A stretch of DNA of 40,451 nt, from assembly GCA_017694885.1 (NCBI GenBank), contig JADIMH010000062.1:1-40451 (forward strand), in the 5' to 3' direction. The DNA is from Candidatus Cryptobacteroides faecipullorum (GTDB lineage Bacteria; Bacteroidota; Bacteroidia; Bacteroidales; UBA932). Below, one piece after another: positions 22,951 to 31,307 of this stretch. Within the stretch, counting starts at the first letter, position 1; the number at the start of each line of letters is the position of its first letter. The notes below the pieces were generated by a model that did no database searches, had not been told where the DNA came from, and saw only the letters and a program-made list of their open reading frames with translations. The position numbers and the translations under genes are program-made.

Positions 22951-24518
22951 AATTCCTGTTTTCCTGCTCCCTTACTTACGATCCACCGGTCTATGTTCCT
23001 GGATTCACCGCTGAAATTCACTCCTATCCTGTAGACTTCACGCCTGTCCTTTGCAAACGGAAGTGCATACCCCTTTTCGTCTATCTGCCGAAGAGCGTCC
23101 TCTGCAGTACCGTTGAATTTGAACTCCATGACATAGATATAGTCAGGCGTCTTTATAACAAGGTCTATACGTCCATTGCTCGTATGGTACTCGGCATTGA
23201 CATAGAAACCAAGCAGTTCCGTTATTATGAAAATAACATTCTGGTAATGGTTTTCCAGATCCTTGACGATCTCATATGGAGTGTCGGCCATAAGGCTTTG
23301 GAGGCGTTCCATAAAAGAATCTATATCCCCTGCCCGTACTTCCCTGACAAACATGCCTATCTGATAGGGGCCCTGATCCTCTGTAGTATCGGTATAATAC
23401 GGTAGCAGGAAATTCATGAATCCCTCCTCAACCTCACGGTTCGGGAAACCGAGACGGTAAAGCCGCAGATCCCTGTCATACCCTTTTATGGTAAGGTAGC
23501 CGCTCTGGTAGATTACAGCTATAGGATTCCCATATGGAGAGTCCAGGCCGTTAATGACAGCGGCGCTGGTCAACATAGAAGACATTTTCTCAAGATTATA
23601 CCTGTTACGTTTAAGAAGTTCGACAAGGTATGTCGGAGTACCTGTCTCAAACCAGTAACTTCCGTACTTCCCGTTTTTCAATGTCACAAGAAGGCTAAAC
23701 GGATTGTAGACCCCGGGAACATCCTCACAGAAATGATATCCGTCATAACTGTCTTTCAGTTTTGCATAGGTATCCTCTATGCTCTGTCTGTTGGCTTTCG
23801 CAAGATACTCCACCTCATCCTGGAAATATTCACGTATCTCGGCATCCGTAATGCCGCAAAGAGATGAATAGCAAGGATTCATGGAGATGTCTTCAAGGTT
23901 GTTGAGGTCGCTGAATATGCTTACTTTCCAAAATTTGGTCACACCTGTCAGAAAAGCGAACCTTATGTATCCGTCCGCACTTTTCAGTACACTGTAGAAT
24001 GCCTTCAGAGTGTCCCGATAAGCATTCTGCAGCCCTATGTTTCCGATCGCCTGCAGGAGAGGCTTGTCGTATTCGTCGATAAGCACCACGGCATTGAGCC
24101 CGGTCTTTTCCACAGCTGTCCGTATGAGCTTGATGAACCTGCCTTCAAGACTGCCGTCATCAGCCTCGCTCCCATATACCCTTTCATACTCGAGCAACTG
24201 GCGGTCAAGGAGGCAGTATAAATCATCAGTATCATCGAATTTCTTGGCATTCAAATCAAAATGCAATACAGGATACTGCCTCCACTCCTTTTCAAGACTA
24301 CCGGCAGCAAGCCCGTTGAACAGGTCCTTTTTTCCCTGGAAATACGCCTCTATAGTACTTATAAGAAGACTTTTCCCGAAACGCCTCGGCCTACCCAAAA
24401 AGTAATACTGACCTGTAGTTACAAGCCTGTATATCAAATCAGTCTTATCGATATAACAATAACCGTCCTTCCGAAGTTTTTCGAAGTTCTGGATACCTAC
24501 CGGATATAATTTACTCAT
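22947..24518 (-). CDS. AAA-ATPase-like/PD-(D/E)XK family protein
   Basis: The 523-residue protein follows the Bacteroidota family with an AAA-ATPase-like N-terminus (PF09820 type) and a PD-(D/E)XK C-terminus (PF08011 type). The P-loop variant GRPRRFGKSLL is at 38-48, the Walker B-like VVLIDEYDKPLL near 145, and the nuclease-like segment IDLVI...YVMEFKFN near 465-485. Such genes are often present in many paralogous copies per genome, and their role is unresolved; a link to mobile elements or defence has been suggested. It is intact. It has a possible promoter at 24544-24571 and overlaps the HAD gene downstream. Confidence 0.85.
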   Translation of the reverse strand: MSKLYPVGIQNFEKLRKDGYCYIDKTDLIYRLVTTGQYYFLGRPRRFGKSLLISTIEAYFQGKKDLFNGLAAGSLEKEWRQYPVLHFDLNAKKFDDTDDLYCLLDRQLLEYERVYGSEADDGSLEGRFIKLIRTAVEKTGLNAVVLIDEYDKPLLQAIGNIGLQNAYRDTLKAFYSVLKSADGYIRFAFLTGVTKFWKVSIFSDLNNLEDISMNPCYSSLCGITDAEIREYFQDEVEYLAKANRQSIEDTYAKLKDSYDGYHFCEDVPGVYNPFSLLVTLKNGKYGSYWFETGTPTYLVELLKRNRYNLEKMSSMLTSAAVINGLDSPYGNPIAVIYQSGYLTIKGYDRDLRLYRLGFPNREVEEGFMNFLLPYYTDTTEDQGPYQIGMFVREVRAGDIDSFMERLQSLMADTPYEIVKDLENHYQNVIFIITELLGFYVNAEYHTSNGRIDLVIKTPDYIYVMEFKFNGTAEDALRQIDEKGYALPFAKDRREVYRIGVNFSGESRNIDRWIVSKGAGKQEL

Positions 24519-24543
24519 TTACACAAATTTTATTTTGCACTGT

Positions 24544-24571
24544 CAAAATTACAAAATTTATCCGATTCCAA
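24544..24571 (-). promoter_or_regulatory. Possible promoter of the AAA/PD-(D/E)XK gene
   Basis: TAATTTTG (24544-24551, minus strand) matches the -7 box. A TTG lies 17 bp upstream, slightly too close for the ideal spacing. Confidence 0.4.
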
Positions 24572-24577
24572 CAGAAT

Positions 24578-24618
24578 CCGGACTCCGGCGTACTATGGTA
24601 GTGTACGCCGGAGTCCGG
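24578..24618 (-). terminator. Strong hairpin terminator after the DUF5689 gene
   Basis: A 16-bp perfect stem (24578-24593 with 24603-24618) has a 9-base loop and is followed on the minus strand by ATTCTGTT. The hairpin is very stable although the T-run is short. It closes the nucleic-acid locus transcribed from the right. Confidence 0.75.
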
Positions 24619-24639
24619 GAAAAGGAAATGCCGGGACTA

Positions 24640-25701
24640 TTACTGTTCCGGTATTTCGATACCGCCGAGATCCAGGAGGGTGAACTGATAGTTCGGCTCG
24701 CTGCCGCTGTTGTAATAGGTAAGGATTCCGGTAGCATTGAATGCCGCTCCGTCCAGAATCCTCTGGTCTATCTGCGTATCCGCGAATCTCGCATAGCCGC
24801 TGGTCCGGATCTGGAGGTCCATCCCGCCCATTTCCTGACTCGTTTTGAAATACTGGCTTATCGTATAGGAATACGGGGCCGTGAAACGGGACTTGTCAAT
24901 GCCGTTTGCAGGCAGATAACCGTTGAAATCGAATTCAGGGTCATCCAACAAAGACTGGAAAGCATTCTCGGAAACAGCCCAGGTGTCGATGCCGTAATTA
25001 CCGTATCCCTCAGCCCCTCCTTCCTCATCCAGGAAAAGGCAGTTGCCCTGGTAATCCTGATGGTCCCCGTCCGGATCATAATAAAGGATAACGAAAATCA
25101 GATTCTGATAAGTCAGACCCTTGAGTGTCACATATCTGCCAAAATTCGCCTTATCCTTTACCTGACTGTCCGAAGTCAGCTCAAGAGGAGCGACAGGGTC
25201 ATCGGTTTCGCCACGGAAAATATGGGTATCAATAATATACTGGTTCTCAATATAGGCGGTCTCATACTTGGGATCATGCGAACGGTAGCCTATTCCCACC
25301 ATACCGTTATAGTCCCCGAGGGTGAGATCCTGGCATTTGACATATATCCACTGCCCGAGCTTGTAGTCATTATACAGGTTACGGGTCCCCATCTTCAGTT
25401 CGATGGCCCCTGTCGCATCCTGGATATACATTGTCCTGTAAAGGTTACCGGACTGGTCGGAAGAGATCACCTGTGCCTTGATGTAGATATTTTCATCGAT
25501 ATTGACCGGAGAAGAATTGTACATGGCCTTGAGCTCCCGGACAGTCACCAGACGGCTTCCTGCAAAATCCTCGTCCGTATATACCTTATACGGCTGCGGA
25601 TCATCATAGTTCACAGGAGGAAACTCATCGCAGGATACCGCCAGCATGACAGCCAGCACCGGTATTGCGATATATTTCATACGGTTCATATTCTTTTTCA
25701 T
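24640..25701 (-). CDS. DUF5689-type surface lipoprotein
   Basis: The 353-residue protein has a lipoprotein signal with the cysteine at position 24 (LAVSC followed by DEFPP). The N-terminal half fits DUF5689: ENIYIKAQVISSDQSGNLYRT is a typical OB-fold opening (cut here), then YIQDATGAIELKM. The mature protein starts with acidic residues after the cysteine, often seen in surface-exposed Bacteroidota lipoproteins. It lies 55 bp after the TonB-dependent receptor gene, in the position a SusD-like partner would hold, though it is not SusD-like. It is probably a surface binding partner of that receptor. Confidence 0.75.
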   Translation of the reverse strand: MKKNMNRMKYIAIPVLAVMLAVSCDEFPPVNYDDPQPYKVYTDEDFAGSRLVTVRELKAMYNSSPVNIDENIYIKAQVISSDQSGNLYRTMYIQDATGAIELKMGTRNLYNDYKLGQWIYVKCQDLTLGDYNGMVGIGYRSHDPKYETAYIENQYIIDTHIFRGETDDPVAPLELTSDSQVKDKANFGRYVTLKGLTYQNLIFVILYYDPDGDHQDYQGNCLFLDEEGGAEGYGNYGIDTWAVSENAFQSLLDDPEFDFNGYLPANGIDKSRFTAPYSYTISQYFKTSQEMGGMDLQIRTSGYARFADTQIDQRILDGAAFNATGILTYYNSGSEPNYQFTLLDLGGIEIPEQ

Positions 25702-25756
25702 TTATTATACGACAAATTCCATTTATCAGATCCTTCGCTTCGCTCAGGATACAATA

Positions 25757-28700
25757 CTAAAATCTGAAATACAGGTTCAGCATATAGTTGACCCCGCTCA
25801 TATAGAAGTACTTCGAATCGAAACGGTAATAGCGCTCCCCGCTCTTGCTGTCGATAAGGCGGGTCTGCTCGTAACCTCCGGTCCTGACTGCACGGTTATT
25901 CAGGATATTCTTGATTTCAAGGGAGAAACCGATATTGTACTTCCTGTTTATATACCAGGATTTCCCGACACTTGCATTAAGAAGGAAAACCGGATCGAAT
26001 TTTTCCTGCGCAGCCATATACTCTATTTCCGCCGGAGTTACTATGCCGTCCGGACCTGCAGTTGCCATATCCGTCCTGTATAGAGGGTTCATGTCCAGAT
26101 AAGTATTCCCGAAATAGTTGACGTTCAGATCGGCAAACCAATATGAACTGGATGCGTAGTTAAGCCCCAGACTTGCCGCGAGCTGCGGAGTGCTCGGGAC
26201 ATAGTGTTTCTGATCCTTGTCCTTTACATAATTCCCGTTCTCGTCGCGGGCGTAAGTGACCACGCCGTTTACAACTTCTTTCTTGAATACCGGATGGGAG
26301 GACCAGTAAGGCACCAGGTCATCGTTAAAGATGACAGAAGCGCTGTTGTCCACGGTCTGGGTCATGCGCGGATTCGAAGTATAGACATATTCGCCCCAGC
26401 TGAGGACACCCTGCACTGAAAGGCCCTGGACCGGAACAGGAATCTTGAATCCGAGTTCGATTCCTGCATGGCGCTGGTCTATGCCGCTCATGGCGAAATT
26501 GGTGAAAGAGTTCTGGGAGTCATCATAGAAACTCATCACGTCCGTCTGGTCATTGATCTTGGTATAGAATCCCGTCACCCTGATATCATATCCGTTACGG
26601 CTGAACTGGTAGTTCAGATCGGCGGAAAAGGTCTTGGTGGTTTTCAGATCCGGAACAAGCGTATTCCTCGTTCTCGGGGAAACGAACGCCTGTGAAAAGG
26701 TCGGAGCATCCGTCATATAGCCGAGATTTGCATATACCCTGTGTCCGCCGGGGATGAAATAAGCCGCTCCGAGCTTGGCCGTATAGGTAAAGAACTGCGA
26801 TACATCCGACTTCCCCTTGGATGTTATCGCTTTTCCGTCACTGTCGTAAGTGGTCAGAACCTTGTCCTGGTACTTTATTTCCTGGCCGTTGTCATCAAGA
26901 CCGGCGAAAAGGCCTTTTCTTACAAGCCCTTCCCTCCAGAAGGAAGTATATCCGCCTTCAAGAGATGCGTAACCCTTGAAATTCCCTTTTTCGAAATTTG
27001 CGGTAGCCCAGATTCCGGCATTGCGTACATGCGCATAATAGTCATATCCGTATTTGTCGCCCTGACGGAGCGTCTGTGCCTCTCCGTGAGCGAGGAAATA
27101 GTCCAGATCGTTCTGTATCATGGTCGGGCTGGAAGCGAAGTCCCTTTCAGCGAACTGGTCTATGTTCAGGTAATAATCGCCGCCCAGCAGGTCATTCATG
27201 ATCTTATAATACTCGGTACGGTTCCACTTCAGATTGACTCCGCCGTTAAGAGTGAACCAGTCTTTGGCCCTCCATTTCACCGATCCTGCCAGATTCACGT
27301 CATTCTGGTCTGTCCGCCTCTCCTCGATCGTGTACTTCGACCGGCGGCCGTCGGCAGTGACATTGTTGTAGTTGACGTTATAAAGGCGGTCCCAGTTCAT
27401 GTGGCGGGTGCCGTTGACATTGTTCTGCCAGGCTTCTGTCGCCCATGCGGCTTTCTCTATATCGATCCTGTCATAGTCAGGATCTTCCATGTAGAAATAG
27501 CTCGGAAGATACCGGTAATAGTCCGGTCTCGGATCCGGGGCGTCGTACCAGTCGAGGGCGGTATAGCCGTTCTTTCCTGTACGGTACAGGAGAGTGGCAG
27601 TGGCTTCCAGACGGTCGCTCGGGGTAGCCGTATATTTCAGTATCATGACAGGTTCGTGGGTTTTGCGGACACGGGCATTACGCATCTTGCCGTCCTGGTA
27701 TCCCCAGTTGGAATTGTAGGTATTCGTTCCTACCAGGTCATAGACTTCCTGTGTGGACGCGTTCTGCGCCCCGCGGTTTCCCGGTGTGGCGAAAATGACG
27801 AATCCGAGCTTGTGCACGTCATTGAACTTCTTCTCCACAGCGCCGTAATAAGCGAAAGAACGATAGTAGACTCCGTCTACCCAGTCATTGCCACCCAGAC
27901 GGGCAGACACGTTGAAAGCATACGACCATCCGTTGTCAAGTTCTCCCGAAGCATATGAAGCCATCAGTCTGAGCCGGTACAGCGCACTGTTGGTCAGGAC
28001 ACTGAACCTGAAACCGGGACGGACGGTCGAAGGCATTGCAAGAATGTTGGTTACCCCGTTGAAGCCGCCTGTCCCGTATTCCGATACCTCCAGCCCCATA
28101 GTGGTCTCCTTGCTTCTCATGGCCTCGTTAAGACCGCTCCAGAGCGACCATGGCGTATAACCGGTAAGCGCGTCGTTCATGCGTATACCGCTCAGATAGA
28201 CATCCTGGGTTTCACTGTTATAACCCCTGTTCCTGAACCTTACTGCACTGAAATCGTATCCGGCTATATTGGCGAAGACATCGTTTCCGTAAAGGATCGA
28301 AGGTGCATCTTCATATCCTGAATCATCCATATCGAAATCCGCAAAATTCGAATCGTCTATATCATTCACGACATTCGAAGGCACCAGAGAAACGAACATA
28401 AGATCCTTCATGAAACCTTCCACGGTCACATTGACCTGGGAAGGAAGGAATCCGGGAGCAGACACCTTCATAAGATAGAGGCCGTTGTCAAGCCCGTCGA
28501 ACAGGAAAGAACCGTCTGATGAAGCATATACCGTCTCCATAAGGTCCGCGCCCTTGAAAATCTGCAGTTCCGCTCCGGCAACCGGGACCCTTCCGGAGCG
28601 GTTCACCACAGTTCCTTTCACACCTCCGGTCTCTTGTCCCCTCCGGGTCCATACCATCTCCATCGAGTTCTGCCTCAATTCTCTTCGCAACGAATCAGGG

Positions 28701-28816
28701 AGATCCCTCGTGCCTATAGGCGGATCAATCTCTTTTCCCCCACCGGTATTCTGTGCCGCAGCAGGCATCGCCAGGGCAAGCGAAAATATTGCCGACAATA
28801 AGTAGATCTTAGTCAT
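25757..28816 (-). CDS. TonB-dependent outer-membrane receptor
   Basis: The 1019-residue protein has a signal peptide ending AAAQ (about 22), a carboxypeptidase-regulatory-like beta domain (about 63-135: VKGTVVNRSGRVPVAGAEL, LYLMKVSAPGF), a plug region (about 150-260) and a long beta-barrel ending in the aromatic C-terminus YMLNLYFRF. It should import a bulky substrate across the outer membrane using TonB energy. Neighbours encode secreted nucleases and OB-fold lipoproteins, which points to nucleic-acid fragments or nucleosides, rather than glycans, as the cargo; that is inference. No SusD homologue is present. Confidence 0.9.
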   Translation of the reverse strand: MTKIYLLSAIFSLALAMPAAAQNTGGGKEIDPPIGTRDLPDSLRRELRQNSMEMVWTRRGQETGGVKGTVVNRSGRVPVAGAELQIFKGADLMETVYASSDGSFLFDGLDNGLYLMKVSAPGFLPSQVNVTVEGFMKDLMFVSLVPSNVVNDIDDSNFADFDMDDSGYEDAPSILYGNDVFANIAGYDFSAVRFRNRGYNSETQDVYLSGIRMNDALTGYTPWSLWSGLNEAMRSKETTMGLEVSEYGTGGFNGVTNILAMPSTVRPGFRFSVLTNSALYRLRLMASYASGELDNGWSYAFNVSARLGGNDWVDGVYYRSFAYYGAVEKKFNDVHKLGFVIFATPGNRGAQNASTQEVYDLVGTNTYNSNWGYQDGKMRNARVRKTHEPVMILKYTATPSDRLEATATLLYRTGKNGYTALDWYDAPDPRPDYYRYLPSYFYMEDPDYDRIDIEKAAWATEAWQNNVNGTRHMNWDRLYNVNYNNVTADGRRSKYTIEERRTDQNDVNLAGSVKWRAKDWFTLNGGVNLKWNRTEYYKIMNDLLGGDYYLNIDQFAERDFASSPTMIQNDLDYFLAHGEAQTLRQGDKYGYDYYAHVRNAGIWATANFEKGNFKGYASLEGGYTSFWREGLVRKGLFAGLDDNGQEIKYQDKVLTTYDSDGKAITSKGKSDVSQFFTYTAKLGAAYFIPGGHRVYANLGYMTDAPTFSQAFVSPRTRNTLVPDLKTTKTFSADLNYQFSRNGYDIRVTGFYTKINDQTDVMSFYDDSQNSFTNFAMSGIDQRHAGIELGFKIPVPVQGLSVQGVLSWGEYVYTSNPRMTQTVDNSASVIFNDDLVPYWSSHPVFKKEVVNGVVTYARDENGNYVKDKDQKHYVPSTPQLAASLGLNYASSSYWFADLNVNYFGNTYLDMNPLYRTDMATAGPDGIVTPAEIEYMAAQEKFDPVFLLNASVGKSWYINRKYNIGFSLEIKNILNNRAVRTGGYEQTRLIDSKSGERYYRFDSKYFYMSGVNYMLNLYFRF

Positions 28817-28865
28817 ATTGTTCTTATTAAATAAATTATACCATTCTGAATATCCGCCGGCAGCG

Positions 28866-29939
28866 TTACTTCCCTACCACTATGAATGTAGGGAAATGAT
28901 CACTGTAGCCTCCGATAAAAGAACCGTTGGAAAAAGTCCTGAACGGATAGCCTTTATACTGTCCGCTCTTGGTGATCATGAACGGTCTTTTGAAGACTAC
29001 CCCGTAATTTCCCTTCTTTCCTACCTGCTTGATTTTCAAGCCCCCGTCAGGAGCATTGAGCAGAGTTTCGTTCACCAGAATCAGATCATAAATGCTCCAC
29101 TCACCGCGGTAAGCGATGGAACCGTATCCTTTTTTCAGCATGGAAAAGAACGGTGAGAAAAAGTCGTCCTTGCCTGTCTCGGAAGGATTCTCTTTTCCAT
29201 GCAGGTACTGCGACATGCTGATATCCGTAGGATTGTCATTCATGTCACCCATGACTACTATCTTGATTCCAGGGTATTTTTCCATCATTCCGCAGGCATG
29301 GCCGTAAATGATTTCCGCTCCCCTGCTCCTCAGATCGCCGCCCTTGCCTCCTACACGGGACGGAAGGTGCGCTACATAGATTGCGAAATCCTCTCCGTCG
29401 ATCCGGCCATGTACCATAAGGATATCCCTCGTCTTGAAACCGGCCTGCAGTTCCTCAGACATCGAAAATTCTATATCGCTGTCGAATGTGAACGGTATGG
29501 ACTCGCTGTCGAGATATGCGAACTGGTCCGGCCTGTAGAGAAGGCCGACATCGATACCTCTGGCATCTGGACTGTCATAGTGGACGATCTGATAGTTGGC
29601 ACGAGCTATTTCCGGCTGGGATACCAGATCCTCAAGCACGAGCCTGTTCTCGATTTCACTGACTCCGAGTATAGTGTGGAATACGCCGTTAGACTCTGCC
29701 ATGGTACTGATGACCGTGGCCATGTTATGGAGTTTTTTCCGGTATTTGGCATCGGTCCACCTGTTCTTTCCGTCAGGCAGGAACTCTTCATCGTTCTTTG
29801 CCGGATCGTTGTAAGTATCGAAAAGATTCTCAAGATTATAGAATCCTATGACATAATTCTTTGAAGGTGTGTCCGCCTGTGCCGGCACCCATAAAAGGGT
29901 AAGGACCGCAACGGCGAATAAGCAGATGATTTTTTTCAT
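28866..29939 (-). CDS. Exported endonuclease/exonuclease/phosphatase-family protein
   Basis: The 357-residue protein has a signal peptide ending AQA (about 22). EEP-family metal-dependent phosphodiesterase motifs are seen: FYNLENLFD, VSEIENR (metal-binding glutamate), VAHLPSRVGG, VMGDMNDNP (catalytic Asp and Asn) and YSDHFPTF (catalytic His). Family members cleave DNA, RNA or other phosphodiesters. Being exported and placed between a secreted endonuclease gene and the TonB-dependent receptor gene, it is a good candidate for trimming nucleic-acid fragments. The spacing (27 and 49 bp) suggests one transcript. Confidence 0.85.
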   Translation of the reverse strand: MKKIICLFAVAVLTLLWVPAQADTPSKNYVIGFYNLENLFDTYNDPAKNDEEFLPDGKNRWTDAKYRKKLHNMATVISTMAESNGVFHTILGVSEIENRLVLEDLVSQPEIARANYQIVHYDSPDARGIDVGLLYRPDQFAYLDSESIPFTFDSDIEFSMSEELQAGFKTRDILMVHGRIDGEDFAIYVAHLPSRVGGKGGDLRSRGAEIIYGHACGMMEKYPGIKIVVMGDMNDNPTDISMSQYLHGKENPSETGKDDFFSPFFSMLKKGYGSIAYRGEWSIYDLILVNETLLNAPDGGLKIKQVGKKGNYGVVFKRPFMITKSGQYKGYPFRTFSNGSFIGGYSDHFPTFIVVGK

Positions 29940-29966
29940 ATGAACAGTTTGTTTCTTTCAATTATC

Positions 29967-31166
29967 TCATAGCCATATCCTCGGTTCGGGTTGCTCGGCC
30001 TCGACTCTGGCGGCATTCGATGCACCGAGGACAGAAGAAAGATTCACGTAAAAGTCAATTCCGGTCTTTTCTTCCAGTTCATCGATAGATATCAGCATGG
30101 AAGCATCCGGAGAATCCTGGCTGAAGTTCCTGTGCTCAAGATAGAATGCCGCAGCAGAATAACCTCCGACTCCGGATGTGGCTCCGGTTTTCTGATATTT
30201 GAGCAGCGCCTTAAAATAAGCGGAAGGGACGGTCACTTCCTTGCCTTCGTTGTCATAGGCGGTCTCGGTGCTGCCGGAGACTACGCATCCTGTCACCACA
30301 TAAAGGGTATCCACTCCGTCGGCAATGCGCCTGACATGTCCCTCCAGATTCGCCCAGATTTTCTGGTTGAATCCGCTGCGCTGCGGAGTCATGTTGGTAA
30401 AATAGAAAGTCTGACGGTTCGAATTACGGTTCTGCCTGTCGGCAGACGGGATCTGATGCCCCCTGTCGTACCCGTACGAACCGCCGCTCGGGAAGCCTTT
30501 GTAAAGGCAAGGCTGGAACTCCTGAGGAATTTCAGGGTCATACTGCCAGTCATCGGTCCTTCCGACGTCCTCGGTCCCTATCGACCAGCGGCTGAGAGGA
30601 TACGCCACCCAGTGGGCGACAAGGGCATTGTCATCCCAGCACAGGGAATAATTCCTGGTCGGAATGCCACCGACCGTCATGTCATGGGTAACGAATCTGG
30701 TATCTTCGGTCTGCCGGACATCAGGAAGCTCCATCCAGCCGGGAACCGGTTCCGGAGTATCATCCCCGCCGGGCCCCGGCGTATCGCCACCGCCTGTCCG
30801 GGAGCCCTTCTGCAACAGTCCGCAGGTCGCGTCCTTCCCGGAAGAAGTCAGTACAAGCAACACCGAACGGTCTGAAGAAGAAGTATTTTCGGTATATCTC
30901 AGCAGAATATCGTTTCTGTCTCCATGACCGGAAACCGCATCCGTTTCAGCCCAGTCCTTTTCCCCGCCCTGAAAAGACAGGGTAATAACCCAGTCCCCTT
31001 CAGCCTGAACGGAAACGAACTGGCTTCCCTGTGAAGGTTCCACTTCGCCGTGCCTGAGTGATATGCTTATATTCTCGACATCTGTATCCACCTTTTCGCA
31101 TGAGACAAATGCATTAAGCAGGAAAGGCAGGATAGAGACGGACAGTAATAACAGGATTTTTTCCAA
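29967..31166 (-). CDS. DNA/RNA non-specific endonuclease lipoprotein with BACON-like domain
   Basis: The 399-residue protein has a lipobox ending AFVSC (cysteine about 23). A BACON-like beta domain (about 30-115, with a VSVQAEGDWVITL segment) and a short proline/glycine-rich linker (TGGGDTPGPGGDD) follow. The NUC1-type endonuclease domain then shows DRGHQIPSADR, the DRGH active-site motif, and FYFTNMTPQ...NQKIW, with the metal-binding asparagine. These enzymes cut single- and double-stranded DNA and RNA. The lipid anchor would place it on the outer membrane, probably facing outward. It shares direction and theme with the next three genes. Confidence 0.9.
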   Translation of the reverse strand: MEKILLLLSVSILPFLLNAFVSCEKVDTDVENISISLRHGEVEPSQGSQFVSVQAEGDWVITLSFQGGEKDWAETDAVSGHGDRNDILLRYTENTSSSDRSVLLVLTSSGKDATCGLLQKGSRTGGGDTPGPGGDDTPEPVPGWMELPDVRQTEDTRFVTHDMTVGGIPTRNYSLCWDDNALVAHWVAYPLSRWSIGTEDVGRTDDWQYDPEIPQEFQPCLYKGFPSGGSYGYDRGHQIPSADRQNRNSNRQTFYFTNMTPQRSGFNQKIWANLEGHVRRIADGVDTLYVVTGCVVSGSTETAYDNEGKEVTVPSAYFKALLKYQKTGATSGVGGYSAAAFYLEHRNFSQDSPDASMLISIDELEEKTGIDFYVNLSSVLGASNAARVEAEQPEPRIWL

Positions 31167-31254
31167 TACGCCTTATTTTTTAACGACTGCAGACGCGACA
31201 CCCTTGACAAGCCATGTCCCTTCTGCAAATATGACAATATCATTAAGAGCATTA

Positions 31255-31284
31255 AAGGGGTGCCTGCGAGACAGGCATCCCCTT
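31255..31284 (-). terminator. Terminator-like hairpin after the BACON/OB-fold gene
   Basis: AAGGGG plus TGCCTG (31255-31266) pairs with 31272-31284 with one bulge. The minus-strand tail TTAATG is a weak T-run. Partial termination would make the first gene of the locus more abundant than the enzymes that follow. Confidence 0.55.
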
Positions 31285-31307
31285 ATGTCATAAATATACT
31301 TGCACTA

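Noticed and set aside
24535..25767. 410-codon open frame on the plus strand
   Set aside because: It is antisense to the DUF5689 lipoprotein and runs through its terminator; no recognisable motif.
26741..27958. 405-codon open frame on the plus strand
   Set aside because: It lies entirely opposite the TonB-dependent receptor, which has clear domains and a signal peptide.
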